From: Cololabis saira
Lineage: Eukaryota > Chordata > Actinopteri > Beloniformes > Belonidae
Assembly: GCF_033807715.1 (NCBI RefSeq)
Contig: NC_084599.1
Location: forward strand, 27,874,125-27,938,124
DNA: 64,000 nucleotides
Reading direction: 5' to 3'
Shown here: in pieces, positions 43,202-53,806 of the stretch
Layout of the letters: each line of letters opens with the position of its first letter
Numbering within the stretch: the first letter of the stretch is position 1
Notes under the pieces: model-generated
Databases searched by the model: none
Told to the model about the DNA's origin: nothing
Seen by the model: the letters and a program-made list of their open reading frames with translations, nothing else
Made by a program: the position numbers and the translations under genes

Positions 43202-43643
43202 TGTCATGGTTGGTCCTCCAGCCTTCAGTGGTTTTCCACTCCACTCTCCCCTGCTCACTCCATCTGCCAGCCACGCCCAGCTCGTCACTCACTCCTTTCA
43301 CCTGCTCTCCCAGCTGCAGCCCCTCAGCAATCAGGCCAGCATAAGAGCTCCTCACTCCTGCACTCTCACTGCCAGATCGTCACTCTGTTTTTAGATGTAA
43401 GACCTTCCAGCATTCCCTGTCTTGACCTCCCATTGCCGACCCTGCCTGTTCCTGGATCCCGCCTTGTCTCCTGCTCTCCGTTGCCTGACCTTGTCTTCCG
43501 AACTTGACACCGATTGCTACCTGATCCTTGTTTTGCATTCCTGCCTGCTCTTCGTCCCTGTTGAGGGTAATAAAGCAAACCAGACAAACTACCACCGTGT
43601 GTTCCGTGTGCTGCATTAAGGTCCAAAAAATCACCCCGTAACA
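43202..43643 (+). mobile_element. Gypsy-type 5' LTR
   Basis: Begins TGTCATGGTTGGTCC and ends ...CACCCCGTAACA. It carries AATAAA at 43569-43574 and a C/T-rich body. It is followed by AGTACGATCTGGCC and then the start of a gag-like ORF, the usual layout of fish Gypsy elements. No 3' LTR was found to the right. Confidence 0.6.
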
Positions 43644-43660
43644 GTACGATCTGGCCAGTT

Positions 43661-44640
43661 GTGGACCCAGCGCACCCTACGGCCCAACAGAACGGGCCAG
43701 CCAGCATGGACCCACCAGGAAAGAACGTGGATCTGTGGGAGTTGTTTTACGGTGACCAAGTGGCGTTCTGTCACCATATGGTGAAAAGGACAGGGACATA
43801 CCGCCGGCCCCAGCCTGTCCTGGTGGGGGTCCTGGACGTACCTCTTCCTGTTCCCGAGGTGGTCTCGGAAGCACCCCAGCCTCTTCCCCCCTTCTGGGAA
43901 ACACACCTGGCTCTAGATAGGCCCAGGAGTCTCCAGCTTCAGGAGAAAAGATGGCGGCGGCAGTCCCAGCCTGTTGCTGTTCCCGAGGTGTTCCCGGACC
44001 CACCCCAGTCTCTTCCCCCCCTTTCTGGGGAACACGCCTGGCTCGAGATGGGCCCAGGAGCCTCCAGCTTCAGGAGAAAAGACGGCGGAGTCAGTCCCAG
44101 CCTGTTTCTGCTCCGGCGGTGGTCCCGGGCACGCCTCATTCTGTTCCTGTTCCTGCGATGGTCCCGGGCGCATCGGCACCTGTTTCTGCTCCGGCGGTGG
44201 TCCCGGACACCTCAGCCTCTGTTACAGTTCCGGCGGTGGTCCCGGGCGCATCGGCACCTGTTTCTGCTCCGGCGGTGGTCCCGGGCGCATCAGCCCCTGT
44301 TCCTGTTCCTGCGGTGGTCCCGGACACATCGACCCCTTTTCTTGCTGTGGTCCCGGACACGTCGACCCCTGTTCCTGCGGTGGTCCCGTACACGTCAACC
44401 CCCTGTTCCGGCCTGTTCCCAGACGCATCGACCCCGGTTCATATTCCAGCGGTGGTCCCGGACGCATCGGTCCCGGTTCCGGCGGTGGTCCCGGACGCAT
44501 CGACCCCGGTTCCGGCAGTGGTCCCGGACGCATCGACCCCGGTTCCGGCGGTGGTCCCGGACGCATCAACCTCAGTTCCTGTTCCGATGGTGGTCCCGGG
44601 CGCATCGGCCCCTGCTCCTGTTCCGGACACCACCCCATGG
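43661..44640 (+). pseudogene. Gag-like ORF with minisatellite, frameshifted
   Basis: A Met at 43706 in the frame open from 43661 begins MDPPGKNVDLWELFYGDQVA. The next part has two diverged copies of a Pro-rich block ending RPRSLQLQEKR / GPRSLQLQEKR. Comparing the two copies, a run of C and T at 44013-44023 has gained two bases in the second. The natural continuation therefore shifts to the frame that reads PVSAPAVVPGT and then about 15 units like PVPAVVPDAST. The unshifted frame instead gives Arg/Trp-rich repeats, clearly a shadow. No zinc knuckle, protease or RT follows. Probably the leftover of a non-autonomous Gypsy element. Confidence 0.5.
44107..44632 (+). repeat. 30-36 bp coding minisatellite
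   Basis: Units built on GTTCCGGCGGTGGTCCCGGA then CGCATCGACCCC are repeated about 15 times with length variants (33 bp most often), keeping one frame that reads (P-V-P)-A-V-V-P-D-A-S-T. Divergence between units is modest. Confidence 0.9.
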
Positions 44641-45115
44641 TGGTGCTGATGGTGCTCCTCTGCTGGTTGAGCTATATGTTCAACCAGCAGAGGAGCACCA
44701 TCAGCAACAGACTACGATCACTAAACTCCTCAACAACAAGACATACAAAGTCGTTTGTCGCCCCAGCCATCAGGCTGCACAACACCCTGAGTGGGAGGAA
44801 GTGGCGGGAGGGGGAGTAGGAGTAGCAGGAGTCAAGCGGGTGTGGGGGGAATCCCTCCAATGCAGAAGTGCTGGAACACTTCTGTCCTCATTGTCACTGT
44901 TTCTGTTGTGGTGTGTTGTTTTACCTGTCCTTGCCTCTGTCCCCAAGTCGGTTCTCCCTCCTGTCATTAGTTTTTATTTATTTTAGATATTTATTTATAA
45001 CCTGTTTTTATCATACTGTTTGTGTGTGTGACTGATTCTTGTGAGCAGTTGACCACTCTTGAATTTCCTTCGGGATTAATAAAGTACATCTATCTATCTA
45101 ACTATCTATCTATGT
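44641..45115 (+). mobile_element. LINE 3' end (Rex/CR1-like) inserted in the Gypsy remnant
   Basis: The frame near 44696-44819 reads STISNRLRSLNSSTTRHTKS then FVAPAIRLHNTLSG and ends in stop. This resembles the C-terminus of fish Rex-type LINE ORF2. The 3' UTR runs to TTCCTTCGGGATTAATAAAG and a CTAT microsatellite tail at 45087-45115. The 5' boundary is a 26-bp perfect hairpin (44645-44705). Sequence after 45115 again looks like the Pro-rich Gypsy region, so this is an insertion within it. Confidence 0.7.
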
Positions 45116-45390
45116 TTCCCTGCTGAGACCCGTGGGCTCAGGCGAGCTCAGCCCTCCGGCCGTCGCCCCGACTCATCGTTGGTCGCCCCGCCTGCTACGT
45201 TTCCCCGACCGGCCGGGTGGAACGCCGAGTGGCGTTCGTTGAGGGGGGGGGGGGGTACTGGACGTCCCCCGAAGCCGGCCCCTCATATCCTTAGTCCCCC
45301 GAAGCCGGCCCCTCGGATCCTTGGTCCCTCGGATTCTGTCTTCCCCGTCTGCTCAGTCCAGAGACCGTCCCTCTGATCCGTCTTGGAGCT
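45116..45390 (+). mobile_element. Remaining 3' part of the Gypsy remnant
   Basis: C-rich sequence followed by TTGAGGGGGGGGGGGGG at about 45239, a polypurine-tract-like run normally found just before a 3' LTR. No LTR follows. Instead a short duplicated block (CCCCCGAAGCCGGCCCCTC at about 45267 and 45297) is seen. Confidence 0.45.
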
Positions 45391-46401
45391 GCAGGCCTAC
45401 AATGCAAACATTTGTGTATCACAAATGAAATCATGCTAATGTCACATAATATGAAAAAAGAAGTTTATTCTGTGTTTGCTGATTATATGCCAGTAGAGAT
45501 TTACTGGCATTAGCATTAGTGTCAGTCTTTCACTGACAAAATTCACCAATTCAACAGGAACTGGTACTAAAAGACATTTGCTGCATAAAACTCATAAAAC
45601 ATACAGAGTACATTTTAAAATTTTGTAGATTTGCATACTGAAAAGTAAAACAAGTTACAATGCATACTGCATTAGGTATGCATGCGCTCAGCCATCATAA
45701 AGCCACATTATCCACACAACTGGGAAATATGTAAAGCTGGAAAATAAAAAAATTGTGGAATTATCCTTTAATACTTCCAATTTGATTTAGAATTTTAAAC
45801 AACACCAACCTTTGGTATTTGCATGCTCTAGATGGTGACAGCAAAAATAACAAAGGACAAAAATTTCCCAGGGGCCCTGCATCTCTCTCATGTAAAAGCA
45901 GCTGTTAGTGTTTACCACATCAATGAAGACGAAATGAAGCTACCAAGGCTGCAACAAGGGAAGAAGGGCAAGAGGTAGTATGCACAGCAGGTGTCTAGTT
46001 TTAATGTGTTTTGTGACATAATTTTTAGTAACTAATCAGTGAGATTAAACAAGCAAATCTACATTTGAGCATTTTTATTTATGATTGTGTCAATCAAGTG
46101 AGAATGACATGCAGCTGGCACCAAGTATCATATTTTCTTCAGAGAAATCTAACCCCTACTTCTACAATTCAATTGTTTAAGAAATTAAGAATTGTGATTG
46201 CAGAAAGGAGGTTAGATTTTTTTTTCCTTTTTAAACAAGAACTCAAAAGCAATATCCTCCTTTTGTGAAGAATGTCCATACAACTATCATACTCACTAAC
46301 TCTGATCACCAAACTGGACTTCTGGCGTCCGAAATAAGAACATTTATATAAGAAATTTCCTTAAACACATCTGAATCAGTTGAAGGTTTTCTCGCTGTCT
46401 C
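45391..46401. other. No recognisable gene
   Basis: AT-rich, no convincing ORF or repeat. Confidence 0.4.
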
Positions 46402-46404
46402 TAA

Positions 46405-47312
46405 AGCCCCAGATATACTTGCAGTTCAGAACGCGTACGCATCATGGCCGACATGCGTATCCTGCGTTCGTTTGATGCCTCGACGTGCACGTTCTCAAAA
46501 AGACACGGAACGCGTAAGCAACCTGCAGTTCTCACTGTGGCCGCGAGTGGTGCTGGTCCCGGTCATATACCAGCTGGCCACAAGTGATGACGCGGAGGTT
46601 ACTGGCGCCGTTTCCTTTGCCGAGATTCAGATTCAGAAAACTTTATTCATCCCCGAGGAGAAATTGCAAAAACAACTAAGCAGCATGACGTTGAAAGTAC
46701 AGAATAAATGCAGATAAATAAAGCATGTATCGTATGTACAAAATATATAAAATATAAAAATATCTAAAAATGTAAAAATAGAGTGACTGTAGTGGTATAA
46801 AGTGTCAACAGTGTAATCAATGTAAACAATGTAACAGGAGTATGGAGTAGTCCCGGGGGGTCTGTGGATGTGGGATGGTGTTTAGCAGCTGGAGTTATAA
46901 AGCAGAGTAGCTTTTGGGACAAAGGTGGCTCTCCTCCTCTCAGTCCTGCAGGCGGTGCAGCGGAGGCGCCAGAAGTATGTGGGAGGGGTCATTGATGATA
47001 TTAGCTGCCTGGCTGAGGACCTGTTGGTTAAAAACCTGTGACAGAGGTCGCAACCAAAGCAATGTTATAATCTCCTCTTCATCCAATGTTGTCATGTTAA
47101 CTTGTTCGTTGTTCTAATCTGCTACTGCTACTACTGCTGCTACTACTGCTAATAATAAATATTTATCACTTTTCCAACTGTTGCTCTGCTTACTGCCCCC
47201 CATTGGTTACCGCCGGTACGGCGCGTACTACAGTACGTGAGCGACGTTGCAGTTGGTGGTGCACGCAAACGGACGCGGAACGCAAGCACCAACAGCAAGT
47301 ATGTCTGGGCTC
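46405..47312. mobile_element. Harbinger-like MITE family B, copy 3, with LINE inside
   Basis: Left end AGCCCCAGATATACTTGCAG; right end, read on the minus strand, GAGCCCAGACATACTTGCTG. Flanked by TAA on both sides (46402-46404, 47313-47315), the 3-bp duplication of PIF/Harbinger. The best-preserved copy of the family. A LINE fragment occupies 46620-47045. Confidence 0.8.
46620..47045 (-). pseudogene. 5'-truncated Rex-like LINE 3' end
   Basis: On the minus strand: FNQQVLSQAANIINDPSHI then LLAPPLHRLQD, the ORF2 C-terminus of Rex-type LINEs. A UTR follows, ending in CTGAATCTGAA short repeats at 46620-46635. Comparison with the uninterrupted copy at 6371-6385 (CTGAGATCGCAGCC) shows the insertion lies between CGAGA and GGTCGCAACC. 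Confidence 0.7.
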
Positions 47313-47599
47313 TAACAGTACAACAGGCGCGTTTCCTGTGTCAGCAGGGGGTCCCCCATCGAGGAAAGCAAAGATGTTTTGAGTTATCTTTCCAGGCTTT
47401 TTGTGTGGTGACAGTCAATCAGAATGCAGTGGGATTTGTTGCAATATCAACAGTGTCCTGAGTACGATTTCTGGTTTGTTTTGGCCCAGGGAAAACTGGA
47501 CAGTAACTTGCCTTTATAGAGGAATACAAGAATTAAAATGTCACATTTGGAATACAATGCAAAACTACTGTGATTTAACATAAACCAATTCATTTAATC

Positions 47600-47895
47600 C
47601 ATCCATCTATACCCGTTTTATCCTTTGCAGGGTCACGGGTGTCTGTTGGAGCTCATTACACCCTGCACAGGTCACCAGTCTATCACAGAGCCACATATAC
47701 AGACAGACAACCATGCACACTCTGGGCAATTTCTAATCATCAGTTAACCTAGTATGCATGTTTTTGGACTGTGGGAGGAAGCCAGAGTACCCAGAGGGAA
47801 CCCACGCAAGCACGAGGAGAACATGCAAACTCCACACAGAAAGACCCCCGCCAGGAGTTGAAGCAGGAACCTTCTTGCTATTAGGCAACAGTGCT
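47600..47895 (-). repeat. SINE-like teleost repeat, minus-strand copy
   Basis: GGGTCACGGGTGTCTGTTGG ... GTATGCATGTTTTTGGACTG ... GAGGAGAACATGCAAACTCC ... CAGTGCTAACCAC: the familiar fish repeat in reverse orientation. Confidence 0.75.
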
Positions 47896-48310
47896 AACCA
47901 CTTTGTACAGAAATTAAACTGTTTACTGTTTTTAATACATCAAGATATAAGAACAAGTTATTAATTTAATGATATTTTCTTACTTTATTTTTTTTTATAC
48001 TGGCATGAAATGCATTAAAAGACAAGTTCAGTCAAAGGTGTTTTATATGAAGCTCAAATTACCACAACGCTATTCCACATTGATGTGGAATTAGCGCTTC
48101 CATCTTGAGACACTAGTGTATTTTCTGAAACAGGTTTGTTTCAATCTTTAGGAATGCCGACAACAATATTATTAGACTAATTGAGAGGAGCATACTTCAC
48201 TACCATTTAAGCAGACTTAAAAATTAAATCAAAACAGCATGACCGTCAGAACACCCCGCTCGAAATAATTCTCATCTCCTGAGTAAATGATTACAGATGT
48301 ACAGTACACC
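47896..48310. other. No recognisable gene
   Basis: AT-rich spacer. Confidence 0.4.
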
Positions 48311-48320
48311 CATTTTATTT

Positions 48321-48366
<46 letters not shown>

Positions 48367-48379
48367 AAATAAAATATTG
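48311..48379. repeat. TA microsatellite with palindromic flanks
   Basis: ATTTTATTTTGTGTATATA ... TATATACACAAAATAAAAT: about 17 TA units with the flanks perfectly inverted, so the whole can form a hairpin. Confidence 0.9.
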
Positions 48380-48453
48380 AAATTTGAATCACATTAGCAG
48401 AGGGATGTCCAGCGTCTTTGGTGTTGTGATGATACAGTACATACAGCTACATA

Positions 48454-48493
48454 CAGCTCAGAGAGGGCCCCCGCCCTCTCTGAGCTGACGTCA
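48454..48493 (+). promoter_or_regulatory. Hairpin plus CRE-like site at the LINE 5' end
   Basis: CAGCTCAGAGAGGGC pairs with GCCCTCTCTGAGCTG across a CCCC loop (48454-48487). It overlaps TGACGTCA (48486-48493), a consensus CREB/ATF site. Role inferred only. Confidence 0.5.
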
Positions 48494-48502
48494 CGCGGGA
48501 AA

Positions 48503-49147
48503 CAGAACGCGGGAAGCAGAACGCGGAAGCAGCAGTGCAGCAGTGAACACAGCGTTTTGACAGCGTGGGAAAAAAAATCCTACCACTACCACTGAACTCA
48601 TTCACCTCAACGGGCCCAGCACTTGGGCCCGTGTCGGTAAGTCCCGCTCTCTACCGGATCCAAACCCACCCGATCTGTGACCACACACCGCCGCGGACTC
48701 CTCTTGGAGTCCTCGCGTGTAAGTTCCATTTCAGAACTCATCAGCTGAGCTGTACAGCACACGTAAACCGCAGCAAAAGCACGTCAAACACAGTTGCTGC
48801 CGTAGTTTTTGTTTTCTGGCAGAACGCGGGAAGCAGAACGCGGAAGCAGCAGTGCAGCAGTGAGCGCAGCGCTTTTGACAGCGTGGGAAAAAAATCTTAC
48901 CACTACCACCAAGCTCACTCACCTCAACGGGCCCAGCATTTGGGCCCGTGCCGGTAAGTCCCGCTCTCTACCGGATCCAAACCCACCCGATCTGTGCCCA
49001 CACACCGCCGCGGACTCCTCTTGGAGTCCACGCGTGTAAGTTTCATTCCAGAACTCATAAGCTGAGCGGTACAGCACACGTAAACCGCATCAAAAGCAAG
49101 TGACTTCACGCCAAACACAGTTGCTGCCGTAGTTTCTGTTTTCTGGT
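48503..49147 (+). promoter_or_regulatory. Two tandem 5'-UTR monomers (about 317 and 328 bp)
   Basis: Both start CAGAACGCGGGAAGCAGAAC (48503, 48820) and contain GGGCCCAGCA(C/T)TTGGGCCC, CCCGCTCTCTACCGGATCC and CCGCCGCGGACTCCTCTTGG. They end GTTGCTGCCGTAGTTT...GTTTTCTGG. Unit 2 carries a small insertion near 49103. Tandem 5'-UTR monomers act as promoters in some mammalian L1 lineages; a similar role here is inference. Confidence 0.85.
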
Positions 49148-49171
49148 TTCTAGGCTACCCCATCTTCCCCC

Positions 49172-50600
49172 ATGGCTCCACTCACCTCCCCTCATGACTG
49201 CGACAGCTGCCTCCGCAAATCCCAGAAGATCGCAGAGCTGGAGCAGCGCATTTCCAACCTCCACTGGATCAGGAATGAAGAGACTCGCTGGACTCAGTGA
49301 TTATTCTGGGCGCCGGTCCTCCTGCCAACCCAGCAGACCTGGACTCCACTCTCCCGCTGCCTGATGCCGGCTCCCCCGCCGCAGCGGTCGCCCCAGCTGA
49401 TCCGGTCTCCACTCTCCCGCCGCCTGATGCCGGCTCCCCCGCCGCAGCGGTCGCCCCAGCTGATCGGACAGCCCCTGTCACTCCGCCCCGCACTGTTGCT
49501 GTCCCCACAGCTACATCCAGGCTAGCCTCCTCAGTCTCTGCTTCACACCCGGATCCCCTGGCTGGAGACACATGGCTCTTGCAGGGGGCCAAGCCGAAGC
49601 CAAAATGGGTGACTAAAAGCCGAATTTCAGAGGCAACTTTCACCCTTAACCCGAACCCGAGGCTCGGGTCCCTCACGTCCACCCCTATCCAAACTGCACG
49701 GCCCACAGTCAATGGGAAAAAGCGAGGAACACCCAACCCGCCCCCCTCCCCCCCCCCCTCCCCCATGCGAGCTCCAGCTGGGAAACAAATACAACATCCT
49801 GAGCCTTGAGGATTTCCCTCAACCTGTCCATCCTCCTCCAGCCAGCCCCGTCACAGCCTCGCTGCCAGCAGCCCGAGGGGGTCGTGGGTCTGCTTCGGGT
49901 CCTCCATCGTCCCGGTCTGTGACCACCTCCTCCTCCCGTCGCAAAATTGTGAAGGAAGCTGCTCTCAGGGCGCGACGCTCCAGTGATCTACCCCGCTGCA
50001 AAGTGGCCGCAGCTGCACCTACAACCTCGTCAAGGTCCCCTCCAACAGAGGACCAGTGCCTGCCGCCCCCCTCCCCCCCTGTTTCCCCCAACCACCGCTA
50101 TAGTGGGGGACTCCATAATCAGGAAAACGCGATTTTTCAACGCCTCCACGCACTGTTTTCCAGGGGCCACAGTCACAAAAATGATCAAAATACTTCCAGG
50201 TTTACTCCAAACACTTCCCCACTCGATTAATCGTATCATCCTGCACCTTGGGACCAACGATGTGTTCCGGAGTAACCCCGACGTGCTGAAACGGGACTTC
50301 AACAGCCTGTTTGCCATGTTAAAAAACTGTGGAAAATCAGTCTTCATCAGCGGCCCTCTGCCCACCCTGGGCCGGGGTGAACTGCACTTCAGTCGCCTCC
50401 TTCACCTCCACTTCTGGCTCCAGGCTGTTTGCGGTATCCATGGCTTTCATTCCATTGACAATTTCAATTTATTTTGGAACCGCCCTTCATTCTACCGGCA
50501 TGATGGACTTCACCCGAGCAAGCTAGGCAGCCGCACGCTTACAAAAAACATACAGCGCACTGTACACACCATTGACTACATACAGGACACTCATGCATGA
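49172..50600 (+). pseudogene. L2-type ORF1: Pro-rich region plus SGNH esterase, frameshifted
   Basis: The first Met (49172) begins MAPLTSPHDCDSCLRKSQKI, then AELEQRISNL (short coiled coil), with a stop at 49298. The coding sense then continues in other frames: a repeated PDAGSPAAAVAPAD block (49360-49470), KPKWVTKSRISEATF, then, after a C run (49739-49762), YNILSLEDFP and SRRKIVKEAALRARR. After further C runs (50070-50090) comes an esterase domain to the stop at 50598. The SGNH blocks are all present: GDSI with Ser at 50112, GTND at 50250-50261, and DGLHPSKLG with Asp and His at 50502 and 50511. CR1/L2-clade ORF1 proteins often carry such an esterase, which may help membrane or lipid contact. 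Three frame changes make the ORF non-contiguous as sequenced. Confidence 0.75.
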
Positions 50601-50627
50601 CTATTTACATGCCACGCCCACTCCCCC

Positions 50628-51209
50628 GTGCCACCAGTGCCTTCTTCTTCTCCCCCCTCCCTCGGTGAATCACTCCCCCTACAGGCCCCTGCTGTCACTA
50701 CATCCATTGCCATCTCTGAATCGCTCCTCCTACAGGCCCCTGCTGTCACTACATCCATTGCCATCTGTGGATCGCTCCTCCTACAGGCCCCTGCTGTCAT
50801 TACACCCCCTGCTGTCCGTCGCCCGATCGATACCATTATAACTGTCAGACCCCTCCGTTTCCATGTGACTTTCAAGGAGCCACGCCCCCCTCCCCGCACA
50901 GACCGCCATATCAATCCTGTCAATCACAGTGTACTCTCTCCCCTGCCCAAAGCAGCTGCATATATACCACTCACCTGTCTCAAACTCTGTCTTCTCAATA
51001 TCAGATCACTAACCAATAAGGCCCTTCTCATCTCTGATCTCATCACCGACAAAACTCTGGACATTTTCTGCCTCACAGAGACGTGGCAACAGCCGAATGA
51101 TTTCACTCAGTTAAATGCAACCACCCCACCTGGCTTTTCCTTTTTTAGTAAACCCCGCGCCACTGGAAGGGGGGGGGGGGGCTGGCTCTCATCTACCGTA
51201 AAAACATAA
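50628..51209 (+). pseudogene. L2-type ORF2, N-terminal part (start of endonuclease)
   Basis: Opens 28 bp after the ORF1 stop. The N-terminus contains three tandem 17-residue units (SLLLQAPAVTTSIAISE; 51 bp, 50669-50815). The AP-endonuclease domain then begins: LCLLNIRSLTNKALLI (the N-x-RS block), DIFCLTETWQ (catalytic Glu in LTETW) and GRGGGG. At the run of 13 G (51169-51181) the frame is lost and stops at 51209. In the frame starting at 51182 ([11 protein letters not shown]) the protein continues without break into the next feature. Confidence 0.8.
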
Positions 51210-53806
51210 AAGTCACTGCTCTCACTGTCCCCCAACACTCCTCATTTGAATGCCTAGCTGTAAAACTCTCTGGACCCAAACCCATCATCATCATTACCAT
51301 CTACAGACCACCAAAACCCTCCGCTGTTTTCCTTACTGAATTCTCATCACTGTTAACATCTGTATGCACAATGTCCCCTACTGTTATCCTCCATGGCGAT
51401 TTCAACATTCATATTGACGACCCATCCTGCACCCTAGCAAACGACTTCACATCACTTCTGAACTGCCTTGGTATCACACAACACGTCAACCTCGCAACAC
51501 ATAGCAAAGGTCACATTCTCGATTTAATCTGCTGCACAGACATAACTCCCGCCAACCTCACTATCATGGACTTCCCCATCTCGGACCACAAAGCCATTCT
51601 TTATGACATCCACACCCATTTGCACAAGGTCAAAGAACAACGGATCATCTCCTTCAGAAACATCAAACACATCAACCCCACAGATCTCTCTACCCTTATC
51701 AGCTCCTTCCCCAATCCCCCCTCATCCTCCTCCCCTGCCGATCTGGTACAACACTACAATAACTGTCTCTCCTCCTCTCTCACTGCCCTGGCTCCACTTA
51801 AAACCCGCTCAGTTTCATTTACCCACTCTGCCCCCTGGTTCACCCCTGACCTCCACCAGCTCAAATCCACAGGCCGTCAACTGGAGCGACTCTGCAAAAG
51901 GACCGGACTCACTGTGCACATCCAAATGTACTCCGATCACCTTCAGCTCTACAAAAATGCACTTAATACCGCCAAATCATCATATTACTCCAACCTCATT
52001 AATTCTGCCACAGGAAACAATAGAGTCCTTTTTTCAACCGTCAACCGCTTACTTCAGCCTCCAAAAACCCTCCCTCCAGACATCTCCACTGACCAGTGCA
52101 CCGCCTTCCTGGACTTCTTCAGCTCCAAAATCAACATCATTCACCATCAACTGGCCTCAACACGCTCTCCCACAAATGACCCACCATGGATAACCACCAC
52201 CAACCAACCCCTCTCCAGTCCTCTCACCAATTTCACTCCGGTATCAGAACACACCATCTCAGAACTCATTCGTAAAGCCAAAACCACCACCTGTCAGCTC
52301 GATCCCCTCCCCACCCTGCTTGTCAAAACATGTCTGCCATCCATTTCCCCCATGATTACCAAAATAATTAATTCTTCCCTCACCACTGGAACCGTTCCCC
52401 CAATCCTCAAACTAGCTGCCATCACACCCACCCTAAAAAAACCAGGTGCAGACCCATCTGACCTCAATCACTACAGGCCCATCTCCAACCTTCCCTTCAT
52501 CTCCAAAACTCTGGAAAAGGTGGTAGCAGCACAATTACAGTCCCACCTAAATTCAAATAAACTCCACGAACCCTTCCAATCCGGTTTCCGCCCCAATCAC
52601 AGCACTGAAACAGCCCTGGTTAAAATCACTAACGACCTCCTCCGTGCAGCTGACTCTGGCCTACTCACCATCCTCATCCTCCTGGACCTCAGCGCAGCTT
52701 TCGACACCATTTCTCACCCAATACTCCTGGACCGCCTGGCTGGCATTGGGATCACTGGTGTTGCACTCTCCTGGCTTTCAACTTACCTCACTGACCGTCA
52801 ACAGTTTGTCCAACTACAGAACCATAAATCCGGATGCACGGGTGTCACAATGGGTGTCCCCCAGGGGTCAGTACTGGGTCCACTTCTCTTCACCATCTAC
52901 CTCCTACCCCTAGGTTCAATTCTCCGTCACCATGGGGTCCATTTTCACACCTACGCCGATGACACTCAGATATATATCTCCTCCAACCCCACCGCTGCCA
53001 TTCCTCCCGCTTCCCTCACCACCTGCCTACACGACATCAATACCTGGATGAGCAATAACTTCCTAAAACTCAACGGCAATAAAACTGAGGCTCTTCTCAT
53101 CGGCTCCAAATCCACCCTCACCAAGTCACAACCCTCTCCCGCCCCTCCCATCATCATCGACGGCTTCCCGGTACCCTTTTCCCCCCACGTCAAGAGCCTC
53201 GGCGTCATTCTGGACAATACACTCTCATTTGCACCTCACATCCACAACATCACCCGGACTGCATTCTTCCACCTCCGCAACATCTCCAGACTTCGTCCAG
53301 CACTGTCCCAATCCAGCACCGAAATTCTGGTCCCCTCATTCGTCACATCCCGTATCGATTACTGTAATGCTCTCCTCACTGGCCTCCCAACCAAACTCAC
53401 CAACAAACTACAACTCATTCAGAATTCGGCCGCCCGGATCGTCACCCGCATCAAGTCATCTGACCACATCACCCCCGTTCTTATCCAACTCCACTGGCTC
53501 CCAGTCCAATACCGTATCATTTATAAAAACCTCCTCCTCACCCACAAAGCCCTTCACAACCTAGCCCCCACCTACCTCTGTGACCTACTGAAAGAATACA
53601 CCCCCTCCCGTACCCTCCGCTCAACCTCTGCTGGACTTCTTTTCACTCCCACCTCACACCTTAGCAGCATGGGTGCCCGAGCTTTCAGTTGTACGGCACC
53701 CAGACTCTGGAACTCCCTCCCCCCACACATAAGACAAATAGACTCCATCACCACCTTCAAAACGCAACTCAAGACTCACCTGTTTAAACTTGCCCATTCA
53801 CTTTGA
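51182..53806 (+). CDS. L2-type ORF2: endonuclease C-part and reverse transcriptase
   Basis: Open for about 874 codons from just after the G run; the Met at 51371 is internal. The endonuclease continues with [17 protein letters not shown] (catalytic Asp/Asn, about 51394) and SDHKA (catalytic Asp-His, about 51586). RT blocks follow: [46 protein letters not shown] (first catalytic Asp), [17 protein letters not shown] and YADDTQIY (catalytic Asp pair, 52952-52963), then [11 protein letters not shown]. The thumb and C-terminal region ends with [10 protein letters not shown] and RLWNSLP, as typical for L2/CR1. The element nicks DNA and reverse-transcribes its RNA at the target. Nothing but the G-run frameshift argues against function. 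Confidence 0.92.
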   Translation: MALIYRKNIKVTALTVPQHSSFECLAVKLSGPKPIIIITIYRPPKPSAVFLTEFSSLLTSVCTMSPTVILHGDFNIHIDDPSCTLANDFTSLLNCLGITQHVNLATHSKGHILDLICCTDITPANLTIMDFPISDHKAILYDIHTHLHKVKEQRIISFRNIKHINPTDLSTLISSFPNPPSSSSPADLVQHYNNCLSSSLTALAPLKTRSVSFTHSAPWFTPDLHQLKSTGRQLERLCKRTGLTVHIQMYSDHLQLYKNALNTAKSSYYSNLINSATGNNRVLFSTVNRLLQPPKTLPPDISTDQCTAFLDFFSSKINIIHHQLASTRSPTNDPPWITTTNQPLSSPLTNFTPVSEHTISELIRKAKTTTCQLDPLPTLLVKTCLPSISPMITKIINSSLTTGTVPPILKLAAITPTLKKPGADPSDLNHYRPISNLPFISKTLEKVVAAQLQSHLNSNKLHEPFQSGFRPNHSTETALVKITNDLLRAADSGLLTILILLDLSAAFDTISHPILLDRLAGIGITGVALSWLSTYLTDRQQFVQLQNHKSGCTGVTMGVPQGSVLGPLLFTIYLLPLGSILRHHGVHFHTYADDTQIYISSNPTAAIPPASLTTCLHDINTWMSNNFLKLNGNKTEALLIGSKSTLTKSQPSPAPPIIIDGFPVPFSPHVKSLGVILDNTLSFAPHIHNITRTAFFHLRNISRLRPALSQSSTEILVPSFVTSRIDYCNALLTGLPTKLTNKLQLIQNSAARIVTRIKSSDHITPVLIQLHWLPVQYRIIYKNLLLTHKALHNLAPTYLCDLLKEYTPSRTLRSTSAGLLFTPTSHLSSMGARAFSCTAPRLWNSLPPHIRQIDSITTFKTQLKTHLFKLAHSL

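Noticed and set aside
43661..44986. 441-codon frame with Arg/Trp/His-rich repeats taken as the full gag protein
   Set aside because: The second half is the wrong frame of the minisatellite; the regular PVPAVVPDAST frame is the more likely original.
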